Origin: JALHNI01 sp044226365
Lineage (GTDB): Bacteria > Acidobacteriota > Terriglobia > Bryobacterales > Bryobacteraceae
DNA: 64,000 nt
Direction of reading: 5' to 3'
NCBI GenBank assembly: GCA_044226365.1
Contig: JBGAHE010000011.1
Coordinates: 1-64,000, forward strand
In this document: positions 27,598 to 36,511 of the stretch, one piece after another
Numbering within the stretch: position 1 is the first letter of the stretch
Layout: each line of letters begins with the position of its first letter
Notes under the pieces: model-generated
What the model was told of the DNA's origin: nothing
Databases searched by the model: none
The model's input: the letters and a program-made list of their open reading frames with translations, nothing else
Made by a program: the position numbers and the translations under genes

Positions 27598-30513
27598 TTA
27601 GAATACGTCGCACTCGCCACAAGCACAGGCCCAGCCCTCCCGGAAGGCTCGTTTCCAACGCTCCACCAACGGCGCCGGGTCGCGCCGGTCGATCTCCCGC
27701 GCCTCGCCCGTCCGCGCCTGATAGAGAAACGGCCGCACCGGCCGGCCCAAATGCTCCCCCAGTACCTGCGCGTACAGGCGCACCTGCCAGGCGCTATCGG
27801 CAAACTCCGCCTCGCCGGTTTTATAGTCGACCACAAACACTTCGTCGCCTTCCAGCCACCACAGGTCGATCACGCCGCGCACGATCACGCCCGCCATCTC
27901 CACGGTGAAGTCGAACTCGCGCTCCACTCGGGTAGCCTGCGCCGCCCGCAAGCCCAGCTCGCTTTCGTGGAAGCCCCGTGCGAGGGCCTGCTCCTCTTCC
28001 GAAGCTTCAACCTCCATGCCGGCCAGCAGCGAATGCACCCGCAGTCCCAGGGCTCGGGCCCCCGTCGCCCGCCTGCCCGTCAATAGTCCGCTCCGGTCTT
28101 GCCGATACCGATACGGACAGTACGCAAACGCCGCCAACTCCGTCACCGTCACCCGCGCGTCCCACGGCTCGTCGCTCGATCGCGGCCGCAGCAACACCGG
28201 CTCCGGCGCTTCCTGCACGGTCTCCCGCTCAAACCCCTCGCGCTCCGGCGGCAACGCCTGCAGTTCCGGCGGCACCACGCGCCGCACCATCTCCGGCCAT
28301 GGCGAACGGCTCTGCTTGGCCTCCGCCCAACTGAAGTGCAAACGCTCCTCGGCCCGCGTCATCCCGACATACAACAGCCGATTCGCCTCCGCCTGCTCGC
28401 GGACCTTCTCCGCGTCCAGATTCACCTGGTGCGTACGGTCGTGCACGCCATCGCCGGTCGCCGGGTCGCGCCACGTGAAGCCGAGTCCGTGTTCCGGATG
28501 AAAACTCACCGGCGCCGAGCGAATACTGCCGCCCGTCCGATGCAGTGAACACAGAAACACCACCGGAAACTCCAGCCCCTTCGACGCATGCATCGTCAGC
28601 ACCTGCACGGCCTCGGCTCCGTCGCCACTCGGCGCGTTCGGCTCGCGCTCCCGCGCCCGCTCATCCAGTCGCCGCACGATCTCCGCCAGCGGCCGCGGAT
28701 CGGCCTGCCACCACTCCCGCACCATCGTCATCAGCTTGTCCGCATTCGCGCGCGCCGCCGCCGACAACCCCAGCGCATACCCGGACTCATCCATCGCCTT
28801 CGCCAAAAACACATCCGGCGACACCAGATCCACCAGCGCCCGCTGCCGTTCCAGCCGCTCCGCAAACTCCTCCGGCAGCCCCTCCACCAGCACCCGCGCC
28901 CGGAGCCGCATTGCGTAGAGCGCCTCGTCCGAATAGCCTGCCAGCGGCGAACGCAGTACGCCCGCCAACGCGATCTCGTCCCGCGGATTCGCCACCACGC
29001 GCAGCCAGTTCACCAGGTCCGTCACTTCGGGCGCCTCGAAGAACCCACGGCCCAGGTTCATCACGTAAGGCACGCCGAAGCTGCGCAACGCCTGCTCAAA
29101 CACCGCCAGCCCCGTGGTCTGCCGAAAAAGCAGCGCGATCTTCGAATACGCATAGCCTGCGACATGCAGTTCGCGAATTCGCCGCGCGACGTACTCGGCC
29201 TCCAACTGCTCTCGCTCTTGCGGCGTCTCGGCCGCGGTCGCGAAGGCCTCCACCACCGGACCCTCCGCTGCCGGAAACTCCTTGCGAGACTGCAACTCCG
29301 GCGGCTCCAGCCCCGGCGCCAGATCCACCACCCGCATCGCCGTCTCCAGAATCTCCGGCCGGCTGCGATAGTTCCCCCGCAGTTCATCGATCGCCTGCAA
29401 AGCGTCCATCAGCCCTTGCCGATACTGCCGAAAGCTCTCCGGCGTCGCGTGGCGGAACCCGAAGATCGACTGGTTCAAGTCCCCGACGCCGAAGAACCGT
29501 CCCTCCCGCCGCACCAGATTCATCAGCCGCCATTGCAGCGGATTCGTATCCTGCAACTCGTCCATCAGAATCGCTTCGTACTCGCCTTGCACGCGCGTGC
29601 GAATCTCCGGATGCCCTTCGAGCAAAGCAATCGTCCGCGACTCCAGATCGCCGAAATCGAGCACGCCACGCTCAAACTTGCGCCGGTCAATCTCGAGCAC
29701 CAGGTTGCTGAACACTTCGACGATCAGCGCCCGCGCGGGCGCAAAGTGCTGCGCCAATGCCGCCACGCGATACTCCTCGTAGCTGGCGCGCCAGAATTTC
29801 GCAGCGTCGCCTCGCATGCGGTGAATGAGCTTGGTGCCAGCATCGAGCGTGCGGAAGTCGGCCGCGCTCAGCACCTCCCGCATCCGCTCGACCGCGGCGC
29901 GCCACTCCACCCAACCCGGCTTGGTGCCCAGCAGATCATCGGTCGCCGCCAGCAAACGCGTGCGATCCGCGTGGGCGGGCTCGCGCGAACCCAACTGCTC
30001 GAACGTGCCACCGCTCGAGCGCCACGCCTCATACAACGCCCCCAACTGCTCCACCGGCTGATCCGTATTCCACGCCGACAGCAGCCGCCGCAGATCGTCC
30101 CGCCGCTCCGCCGCCATCCGATCGAGCGCGCCGCGGATCGTCGCGTGCAGTTCGGCGTTCATCTCCGCTTCGTCCAGAATCTTGAAGCGCGGATCGAGCC
30201 CTGCCGGAATCGCGTAGCGCCGCAGCAATCGCGCGCCGAAACCATGAATCGTCGCCACCGGCGCCCGCTCGATCTCCTGCCGGATCTTCGGCTGCTCGCG
30301 GAACCGCCCGGTCAGCCGCTCCTTGATCTCCTGCGCCGCGCGCTCCGTAAAGGTGATGGCCAGAATCTCGCCTGGCCGGAACCCGCGCTCTTCCACCAGC
30401 CACGCATAACGCTCCACCAGCACGCGCGTCTTGCCCGAACCCGGCCCCGCCACGACGCACACATCCTGCCCCCACCGCTCCACCGCGGCTCGTTGCTCAG
30501 CCGTCAACGTCAT
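27598..30513 (-). CDS. AddA/RecB-like UvrD-type helicase with C-terminal nuclease domain
   Basis: A 971-residue DNA repair motor. SF1 helicase motifs are evident: Q-motif/motif I LTAEQRAAVERW and VVAGPGSGKTRVLVERY, motif Ia ITFTERAAQEIKERL, motif II MDELQDTNPLQW, motif III GVGDLNQSIFGFR, motif V HASKGLEFPVVFL and motif VI NRLLYVGMTRAEERLHFS. The last about 150 residues hold a PD-(D/E)xK nuclease: AYCPYRYRQD, GVIDLWW and VVDYKTGEAE, then Q-x-x-LYAQ. The ATG at 30513 overlaps the stop of the partner gene by 4 bp. Together they resemble the AddAB end-resection complex that loads RecA at double-strand breaks. Confidence 0.88.
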   Translation of the reverse strand: MTLTAEQRAAVERWGQDVCVVAGPGSGKTRVLVERYAWLVEERGFRPGEILAITFTERAAQEIKERLTGRFREQPKIRQEIERAPVATIHGFGARLLRRYAIPAGLDPRFKILDEAEMNAELHATIRGALDRMAAERRDDLRRLLSAWNTDQPVEQLGALYEAWRSSGGTFEQLGSREPAHADRTRLLAATDDLLGTKPGWVEWRAAVERMREVLSAADFRTLDAGTKLIHRMRGDAAKFWRASYEEYRVAALAQHFAPARALIVEVFSNLVLEIDRRKFERGVLDFGDLESRTIALLEGHPEIRTRVQGEYEAILMDELQDTNPLQWRLMNLVRREGRFFGVGDLNQSIFGFRHATPESFRQYRQGLMDALQAIDELRGNYRSRPEILETAMRVVDLAPGLEPPELQSRKEFPAAEGPVVEAFATAAETPQEREQLEAEYVARRIRELHVAGYAYSKIALLFRQTTGLAVFEQALRSFGVPYVMNLGRGFFEAPEVTDLVNWLRVVANPRDEIALAGVLRSPLAGYSDEALYAMRLRARVLVEGLPEEFAERLERQRALVDLVSPDVFLAKAMDESGYALGLSAAARANADKLMTMVREWWQADPRPLAEIVRRLDERAREREPNAPSGDGAEAVQVLTMHASKGLEFPVVFLCSLHRTGGSIRSAPVSFHPEHGLGFTWRDPATGDGVHDRTHQVNLDAEKVREQAEANRLLYVGMTRAEERLHFSWAEAKQSRSPWPEMVRRVVPPELQALPPEREGFERETVQEAPEPVLLRPRSSDEPWDARVTVTELAAFAYCPYRYRQDRSGLLTGRRATGARALGLRVHSLLAGMEVEASEEEQALARGFHESELGLRAAQATRVEREFDFTVEMAGVIVRGVIDLWWLEGDEVFVVDYKTGEAEFADSAWQVRLYAQVLGEHLGRPVRPFLYQARTGEAREIDRRDPAPLVERWKRAFREGWACACGECDVF

Positions 30514-33038
30514 GTCGCCACCTGCACCAGCTGCGTCTGCGTCCGGATACGGCACACCGTGCGGAAGTCGCAATACTGGCAGTTGTCGCGATCGCGCGGC
30601 GTCACCGCGATCTCCCCCTCGCGAATGCGCGCGATCACCTCGCCCGTCAGCGCTCGCGCCCGCTCCATCATTTCCTGCAACGAGGCCGGATCCTCCCAGC
30701 CCGAGATCTTCGCCGAATCACGCAGCGCCACGTACTGAAAGCTGCGCGGCGTCAGGCCAAAGTTCTGCTTCAGGCCCAACAGATACAGGCCACCCTGCAC
30801 GTACTGCTCAGAGTCCTGCCGCTTAATGACGTTGGCGGCCTTCGAATACTTATAGTCGTACGCCGCCACGGTGCCCTCGGGAAACACATCGAAGCGGTCC
30901 ACGCGAGCGCGCACCGTAAGGTCGCCGCCGCAGGCAAACTCCAACCGTTGCTCCAGATGCGGCCGCCCGCCCGGCGCCGGACGAAACTCACGCTCGAAGC
31001 TCTCGAGGTCGCGCAGCATCTTCAACCGCTCCACCTCGGCCTGATACCCTGGCGGAATGTTGCGCTCCAGCGACAACCGCTCGTAGATCCAATCGAATAA
31101 CTCCTCGAGCGTCCGCTCGCCCTTGGCCGGCAACCGCGCCAGCACCTCGTGCACGATCGTCCCTTCGGCCAACGAATCCAACCGCTCGGACGCTTCCACC
31201 GGCGCCGCCGCCAGCCTCAGCGTGTACCGCCCAAAAAACTGAAAAGGACAATTCAGGAACGTCTCAATGCCCGACGGGCTCGCCGTCGCATGCCGCGCCG
31301 CCAGGCTCTCGCGTAAACCTTCGTCCGTAATCCGCGCCGCCCGCGCCGCTTCGTAACGCACCGGCGGACGCGGCAGAATCGCCCGGCTGTCCCAATGCGT
31401 CACCTGCCGCCCCGCCAACGCAAACGCCGGTTGCGTCCGCTCGCCCAGGCGATCGAAACGCGGATAACTCAACGTCAGCGATTCCTCCGCCCGGCTCATC
31501 GCCAGCGTCAGCAGGAATCTCTCCTCCGCCTGCCGATCGGCCATCGTCCGCAGCGCCAGGCCCATCTCGTTCAGCTGCCGGCGCACCGCATCGGGAAACA
31601 ACGCATCTTCCGACGGATGCTGCGGAAACACCCCTTCGAGCAAACCAAGGCAGAACACCTGCGGCAGCCGCCATTGCCGTGCCTCGTAGGCGTCCATCAC
31701 GTGCACGACATCGCGCCGCCGATCGTCTTCCCGCAACGGCGTCGCGCTCGCCATCGACCGGACGTCCGTCCAGTAGGTCGCCAGCGGCAACGGCCGGTCC
31801 GGCAGGATCGCCGTCACCGCCCCGAAGAGCTCCGCCAACTCCGGAGCTTCCGCCGTCCACAGGTCTTCCCATTGCTTGGGCCGCAAGGATCGTGTGCGCT
31901 GCGCTTCCAGCCGCTCAATCGTCGCCAACAACGGCGTAAACGCCAGCAGGTCCGCCAGATTTGGAATGCCCCGCGCCGGAATCCGCTCGCGCAACGCAAA
32001 GTCCACTTCGTCACGACGCCCCGCCAGATCCGCCGTTCGCCGCTGCACGCAGCCCAGCAGCAACGCCTGATCCCAGTCGCTCAACGCCGCCTGCGCCAGG
32101 CCATCCAGGTACTGGAATGCCGGCCCCCGGTCGAGCGGCGTCGCAAAGTAGAAACGCGCGGGAATCCCAAAACGCTCAAACGTCGTTCGCAGCGCCGGCA
32201 CGTAAGGCTCTTCCGCGCGCACGATGACGCCGATCTCCCGATACGGCCGCTGTGATTCGAGGATGCCCCGCGCCACCTGCGTCACTTCGTTCTCGAACGA
32301 ATACGCCGTCCCCACCACCGGGGCCGGAATCGGCCCGCGCTCCGCACACCCTTCGATGGTGAAGCCCCGCTGCTCCAGCATCCGCCGCGCTGGTTCCGCC
32401 TGATCCGGCAGCGTGATCGTCACCGGCGCGGACCGTCGCGCCGCATCCAGCAACGCCACCTCCGCTTCGGTCAACGTGAAGAAGCCGTCGCAGAACCACG
32501 GCTCCCGGCTTCCCTCGCGCACCAGCCGCGCCGTGGCCGCCACCAGCCGCCATCCCCTCAGCGACCGCCCTGCCTGCCGCACCTCCGCTTCCAATTGTGC
32601 GTAGAACCGCACGAACTCCTCGGCATCCGGATGCAGCCGCTTTAGCAACGCCGCCGTCGCCGTCAGATCCTGGCTCTGGTACCCCGCCCCGTCGATCTCG
32701 CCCACCATGGCGCCGAGCGTGCCGGCAAAACCCGGCGTTTCGAGCAATGCCTGCCAACGCCGGCTGCGGAAGCGGGTGAGCGCCCGGCGCACCAGAATCG
32801 GCAATTCGCTCGGGGACACCTGCGGCGCCCCCGTCGCCAACTCCTGAACCACTCCCGCCAGCGTCGTCACTTCCCGCTCGCGCACCAGCCGGCCTTCGCG
32901 CGCCAGTTGATGCCGCAAGTGTTCGGCCATGGTCGCCGTCGGAACGATGAGCCGCCCGCCCGCGGCGCGATACTCCGCCAGCAGACGAGTGCTTTTGCCG
33001 GAGCCCACCGGGCCCCACCACACGCGGCCAGGCTGCAT
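30510..33038 (-). CDS. AddB-like PD-(D/E)xK nuclease, Fe-S type
   Basis: An 842-residue partner subunit. It opens with a P-loop (WWGPVGSGKSTRLL), then degenerate helicase-like domains including VVHVMDAYEARQWRLPQVF and the SRAEESLTLSYPRFD motif. The C-terminal RecB-type nuclease begins at about SPSGIETFLNCPFQFFGRY. It contains GTIVHEVL, the metal motif AAYDYKYSK, and the cluster cysteines formed by the LNCP Cys together with NCQYCDFRTVC, as in Fe-S AddB nucleases. It is upstream of and overlaps the helicase gene (ATGA), so stoichiometric expression is likely. At 842 residues it is shorter than the Bacillus protein, like other compact AddB forms. Confidence 0.82.
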   Translation of the reverse strand: MQPGRVWWGPVGSGKSTRLLAEYRAAGGRLIVPTATMAEHLRHQLAREGRLVREREVTTLAGVVQELATGAPQVSPSELPILVRRALTRFRSRRWQALLETPGFAGTLGAMVGEIDGAGYQSQDLTATAALLKRLHPDAEEFVRFYAQLEAEVRQAGRSLRGWRLVAATARLVREGSREPWFCDGFFTLTEAEVALLDAARRSAPVTITLPDQAEPARRMLEQRGFTIEGCAERGPIPAPVVGTAYSFENEVTQVARGILESQRPYREIGVIVRAEEPYVPALRTTFERFGIPARFYFATPLDRGPAFQYLDGLAQAALSDWDQALLLGCVQRRTADLAGRRDEVDFALRERIPARGIPNLADLLAFTPLLATIERLEAQRTRSLRPKQWEDLWTAEAPELAELFGAVTAILPDRPLPLATYWTDVRSMASATPLREDDRRRDVVHVMDAYEARQWRLPQVFCLGLLEGVFPQHPSEDALFPDAVRRQLNEMGLALRTMADRQAEERFLLTLAMSRAEESLTLSYPRFDRLGERTQPAFALAGRQVTHWDSRAILPRPPVRYEAARAARITDEGLRESLAARHATASPSGIETFLNCPFQFFGRYTLRLAAAPVEASERLDSLAEGTIVHEVLARLPAKGERTLEELFDWIYERLSLERNIPPGYQAEVERLKMLRDLESFEREFRPAPGGRPHLEQRLEFACGGDLTVRARVDRFDVFPEGTVAAYDYKYSKAANVIKRQDSEQYVQGGLYLLGLKQNFGLTPRSFQYVALRDSAKISGWEDPASLQEMMERARALTGEVIARIREGEIAVTPRDRDNCQYCDFRTVCRIRTQTQLVQVAT

Positions 33039-33092
33039 CAGCGGGCGGTCTCTGGCTTGGGAAGAATCACTCCCCTCCAGTTTACCGGGCCG

Positions 33093-36000
33093 CTAAAACT
33101 GCAGACGCGCCACCAACTGAATCAGCCGCGCGTTGCTCTGGAAAGCGAGGTCCGGCCGGTTGAAGAGTGCGTTCTGCGGCAACAGCATATTCTGCGCCGC
33201 CGCCGTCACCCGCGCCCGGCCATTGGCCGCGCTCGGATACCCGGCAGTGAACTGCGCATGATTCAGCGCGTTGTAGAGCTCGGCTCGGAACTCAAACAGC
33301 TTCGTCTCCTGGAACGTGATCCGCTTGGCGAATGAAACGTCGAAATTGTTGATACCCGGCAGACGCAACGTATTGCGGCCGCCGTTCACCAAACCGCCCG
33401 GCCCCACCGCAATGTAGCGCGCGTTCGGATTGGTGGCCAGATAGGCCACCGTCCGCCCGGCGCTGTTCGTCAACGCCGTCGAGCCCGAGCCCACGTTCGC
33501 ATTGCCGGCGGGGTTGATGTAGGTACGGTCCGCGGCGTTGTCGCCGTTGAAGTTCACGTCCACGCCTGAACGAGGCGTGGCCCAAGCGCCGGTTTCTGCG
33601 GTGTAGGCGCCGGAGAAGCTCCAGTTACCCACCAGATTGCGCGCCGTCCAGGCGTGGCTGTTGCGGAACCAGGGCACGTCGTACACCCAGGTCGCCGTCA
33701 GCCGATGCCGCCGGTCCAGCGCGGAGTTCGCGCGCTCCTGGCGCAGGCTCTCGAAGTCATAGCCCCGGCGCGGCGTCAGCAGCGTCGAGTTCAGCGCCGC
33801 GGTCGAATCGTCGATGTTCTTCGACCACGTGTAAGCCCCCGTCAGTGACAGGTTCTTCGAATAGCGCTTCGTCATCTGCGTGGCCAAGCCGTGATAGGTC
33901 GAGTTCCCTCGCGGCTCGAACGCCGTGATCGTGCTGTTGAACCCGGCCGTGTTCAGCGGATGCACGCCCAGCGCGAGCGATTCGCGCGTCAGCGTCAGGC
34001 TGTTCAACTCCGCCGCGCTCGGCGGCGAGAGGTATACCGGCAACCCCTGGCCCGTCGGCAAGCCCGCGCGCCGGTTGATCTGCGTCTGGAAGGGCAGATG
34101 AACCCCGCGCGTTCCCAGGTAGCGGGCCTCCACGGTGTAATCGTTCATCAGCACACGCTGCACGCCGAAGTTCCACTGAATCGAGTAAGGCCGCTGCTGA
34201 TTCGGGATGTAGGACGCCGTGCGCGCCCGCGCCACCACCGGATCGGTGATCGGCACCGCCGCCGACGACGTGCCGCCATTGGCCAGGAAGTTCGTGCCGT
34301 TCGGATTCGTCAGATGCGAGTTGATCACCGTGAAGAACTGCGGCGGCAGCGAGTTCGACCCGAGGTTCTGATACACCTGGTCATAACCCAGGCCGAAGCC
34401 CGTGCGGATCGACGTCTTGCCGTCCTTACCCGGGCTCCACGCCAAACCCACGCGCGGCGCGAAGTCCGTCTTGCCGGCCGTCGGTTCACCGAACACCAGC
34501 GCCCCCGGAATCGACGAGATCGCATTCAGGCTCTGCTGACGCGAGCCGGTCGGCACGCCCACGTACTCGTAGCGCAGGCCCACCGTCAATGTCAGATTCC
34601 GCTTCAGCCGGATCTCGTCGTTGGCATACAGATAGTGCGAGAGCAGGTTGCCCACAAACGGGAACCCGCCCACCGAACGCTCCGCCTGAGTCGGCATCAG
34701 GTCCCGCAGATAACGCTCGAGCGTCGCATACTGATACTCGCCGCGATTGCGCTGGACGAAGAACGTCGAACTGTTCACCTTGCGGCCGTCGTAACCGAAC
34801 TTGAACGTGTGCCGCCCACGGATCCAGTTCACGTTGTCCACCACCTGGAACGTGTTGCCGCGGCCACTTTGCGGATAGCTCGTGTTGGGGCCCATCGTCA
34901 GCCCCAGTTCGAGGAAGATCAGGTTCGGAAACGAGTCCAGACCCGGGAACAGTTGGGGGCCCACCGGACGGTCGTCCACGCGCCGGTTGAAGGCGCCGCG
35001 TAGTTCGTTGGTCACCGTCGGCGAAAAGGTGTGGAAATGAGACAGGCTGGCCAGATGCGAGATCGTCCGCACCGGCGTGAAGAACTGCGGCAGGTTCGGC
35101 GTCGAATCAATCGCATCCTGCTTGAAGTAGAAGTAGCGCGCCCGCAACTGATCCCGCTCGGAGAGTTGATAGTCGCTGGACACCACCGCACGATAGTCGT
35201 TGGTGAAAGCTGGCGCGGTCACGCGCAATTGCCCCACCGGAATCTGCTGCCCCAGCACGGTGATGTTGCCGGTGGGCGTCGTCGCGGCCGGGACTTCGCG
35301 CTTGAACACCTCGAGATTCTGCTTGCTCAAGCCCTGAAGCGAGTCGAGCTGCGAATAGCCGGCCGTCGTCGGCACCAGCACCACGCCGGCGTTGGTCGCC
35401 GCCGCGCCGCTCGGCAGGTACTCGAAATTGCCGAAATAGAACCACTTGTTCTTGATCGCCGGACCGCCCACCGTCGCCCCCAAGCGGTTCTGATCCGCCC
35501 GCGGATTCTCCTTGATGCCCAGCCGCAGAAATTGCTCGTCAATCGCGTTCAGATGGCGATTCTGCAGATAGTCGTAGAAAGAGCCGTGCAGCTCATTGGT
35601 TCCCGACTTCACGATCGTGTTGAACTGTCCGCCCGTCGAATGGCCGAACTCCACCGAAAACTGATTCTGCTGCACCGAGAACTCAGCCACTGCCTCATTC
35701 GATACGTTCACCAGCGGACCCGTCACGATGCGGTTATTGTTATCCACTCCCTCGATCATGAAGTTGTTGTTCGAAGGACGCTGCCCGCCCACCGACGGGC
35801 CGGTCCCGAAACCGATGCCCCCGCTCGAGGTCACGCCCGCGTTGAGCAGCGAGAGATTGATCACCCCCAGCGTGCCCAGTCCACTGCTCGGCAATTGCAG
35901 CGCCTGACGGCTGGTGAACGAAGTCGTGATACTCGCCGTGGTCGTATCGATCGCCGCGGCGGCGTCGGAGACTTCCACCGTCGTATTCACTTGGCCCACC

Positions 36001-36314
36001 ACCAGTGAGAGGTTCACCGTCGAAGTCTTATTCAGCTCCACCGCCAGGTTCTGCACGCCGCCGGTCTGGAAACCGGTCAGCGTGGCCGTCAGTTGGTAGC
36101 GCCCCGCCGGCACATTCAGAAATCGATAGTAGCCATCATCATTGGTCTGTGTCGTGACGCGAACTCCCGTACCGGCGTTCAGTAACTCGAGCGTGGCGCC
36201 CTTTAGGGCGGAGCCACTCGGGTCGGTCACCGTACCGGTGACATTACCATCCATGGCCTGTCCTGGCAGGAATTGGATTGCGAGCAAAGCAGTCAGGAGG
36301 ATCCGGAGAAGCAT
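33093..36314 (-). CDS. TonB-dependent receptor with N-terminal carboxypeptidase-regulatory domain (Oar-like)
   Basis: About 1073 residues from the ATG at 36314, chosen for the signal peptide MLLRILLTALLAIQFLPGQA. A CarboxypepD_reg-like beta domain (about 22-105; GTVTDPSGSALKGATLEL, TNDDGYYRFLNVPAGRYQL) precedes the plug (about 115-240; GQRPSNNNFMIEGVDNNN). A 22-strand-type barrel ends at ARLIQLVARLQF with a terminal Phe, the signal for outer-membrane assembly. Such Oar-like receptors are highly expanded in Solibacter relatives and are thought to import large glycans or peptides. It stands alone, 197 bp downstream of the NHL gene with a hairpin in between. Confidence 0.9.
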   Translation of the reverse strand: MLLRILLTALLAIQFLPGQAMDGNVTGTVTDPSGSALKGATLELLNAGTGVRVTTQTNDDGYYRFLNVPAGRYQLTATLTGFQTGGVQNLAVELNKTSTVNLSLVVGQVNTTVEVSDAAAAIDTTTASITTSFTSRQALQLPSSGLGTLGVINLSLLNAGVTSSGGIGFGTGPSVGGQRPSNNNFMIEGVDNNNRIVTGPLVNVSNEAVAEFSVQQNQFSVEFGHSTGGQFNTIVKSGTNELHGSFYDYLQNRHLNAIDEQFLRLGIKENPRADQNRLGATVGGPAIKNKWFYFGNFEYLPSGAAATNAGVVLVPTTAGYSQLDSLQGLSKQNLEVFKREVPAATTPTGNITVLGQQIPVGQLRVTAPAFTNDYRAVVSSDYQLSERDQLRARYFYFKQDAIDSTPNLPQFFTPVRTISHLASLSHFHTFSPTVTNELRGAFNRRVDDRPVGPQLFPGLDSFPNLIFLELGLTMGPNTSYPQSGRGNTFQVVDNVNWIRGRHTFKFGYDGRKVNSSTFFVQRNRGEYQYATLERYLRDLMPTQAERSVGGFPFVGNLLSHYLYANDEIRLKRNLTLTVGLRYEYVGVPTGSRQQSLNAISSIPGALVFGEPTAGKTDFAPRVGLAWSPGKDGKTSIRTGFGLGYDQVYQNLGSNSLPPQFFTVINSHLTNPNGTNFLANGGTSSAAVPITDPVVARARTASYIPNQQRPYSIQWNFGVQRVLMNDYTVEARYLGTRGVHLPFQTQINRRAGLPTGQGLPVYLSPPSAAELNSLTLTRESLALGVHPLNTAGFNSTITAFEPRGNSTYHGLATQMTKRYSKNLSLTGAYTWSKNIDDSTAALNSTLLTPRRGYDFESLRQERANSALDRRHRLTATWVYDVPWFRNSHAWTARNLVGNWSFSGAYTAETGAWATPRSGVDVNFNGDNAADRTYINPAGNANVGSGSTALTNSAGRTVAYLATNPNARYIAVGPGGLVNGGRNTLRLPGINNFDVSFAKRITFQETKLFEFRAELYNALNHAQFTAGYPSAANGRARVTAAAQNMLLPQNALFNRPDLAFQSNARLIQLVARLQF

Positions 36315-36438
36315 GATCGGACCTTTCAAAAATTTGGGGATTGATGCCGGCACGTTCAGGCACAGCGACGTGCACCGGAAGGGCAGCGAGACGTTACCAC
36401 CGTCTTATCGTCGAATTGGGGCGTTTGGAAAGGAATAA

Positions 36439-36491
36439 GGGGCCAAACGCCACGGTTCCGGGGTCAACCGGACCGTGGGGCGTTTGACCCC
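36439..36491 (-). terminator. Strong hairpin downstream of the NHL-repeat gene
   Basis: Arms 36439-36461 and 36469-36491 pair almost completely (GGGGYCAAACGCC...CGG on both strands), with a 7-nt loop. It lies 20 nt after the NHL gene stop. On the minus strand it is followed by TTATTCCTTT, a moderate U-tract, so a Rho-independent terminator is plausible. It could also insulate the TonB receptor gene downstream. Confidence 0.5.
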
Positions 36492-36511
36492 AGTTTTACT
36501 CTGAAGTCGGG

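Noticed and set aside
28588..30738. Long opposite-strand open frame (716 codons) over the helicase gene
   Set aside because: Arg/His/Pro-rich with no domain and lies over a gene with full helicase motifs; a by-product of high G+C codon usage. Many similar antisense frames elsewhere were dropped for the same reason.
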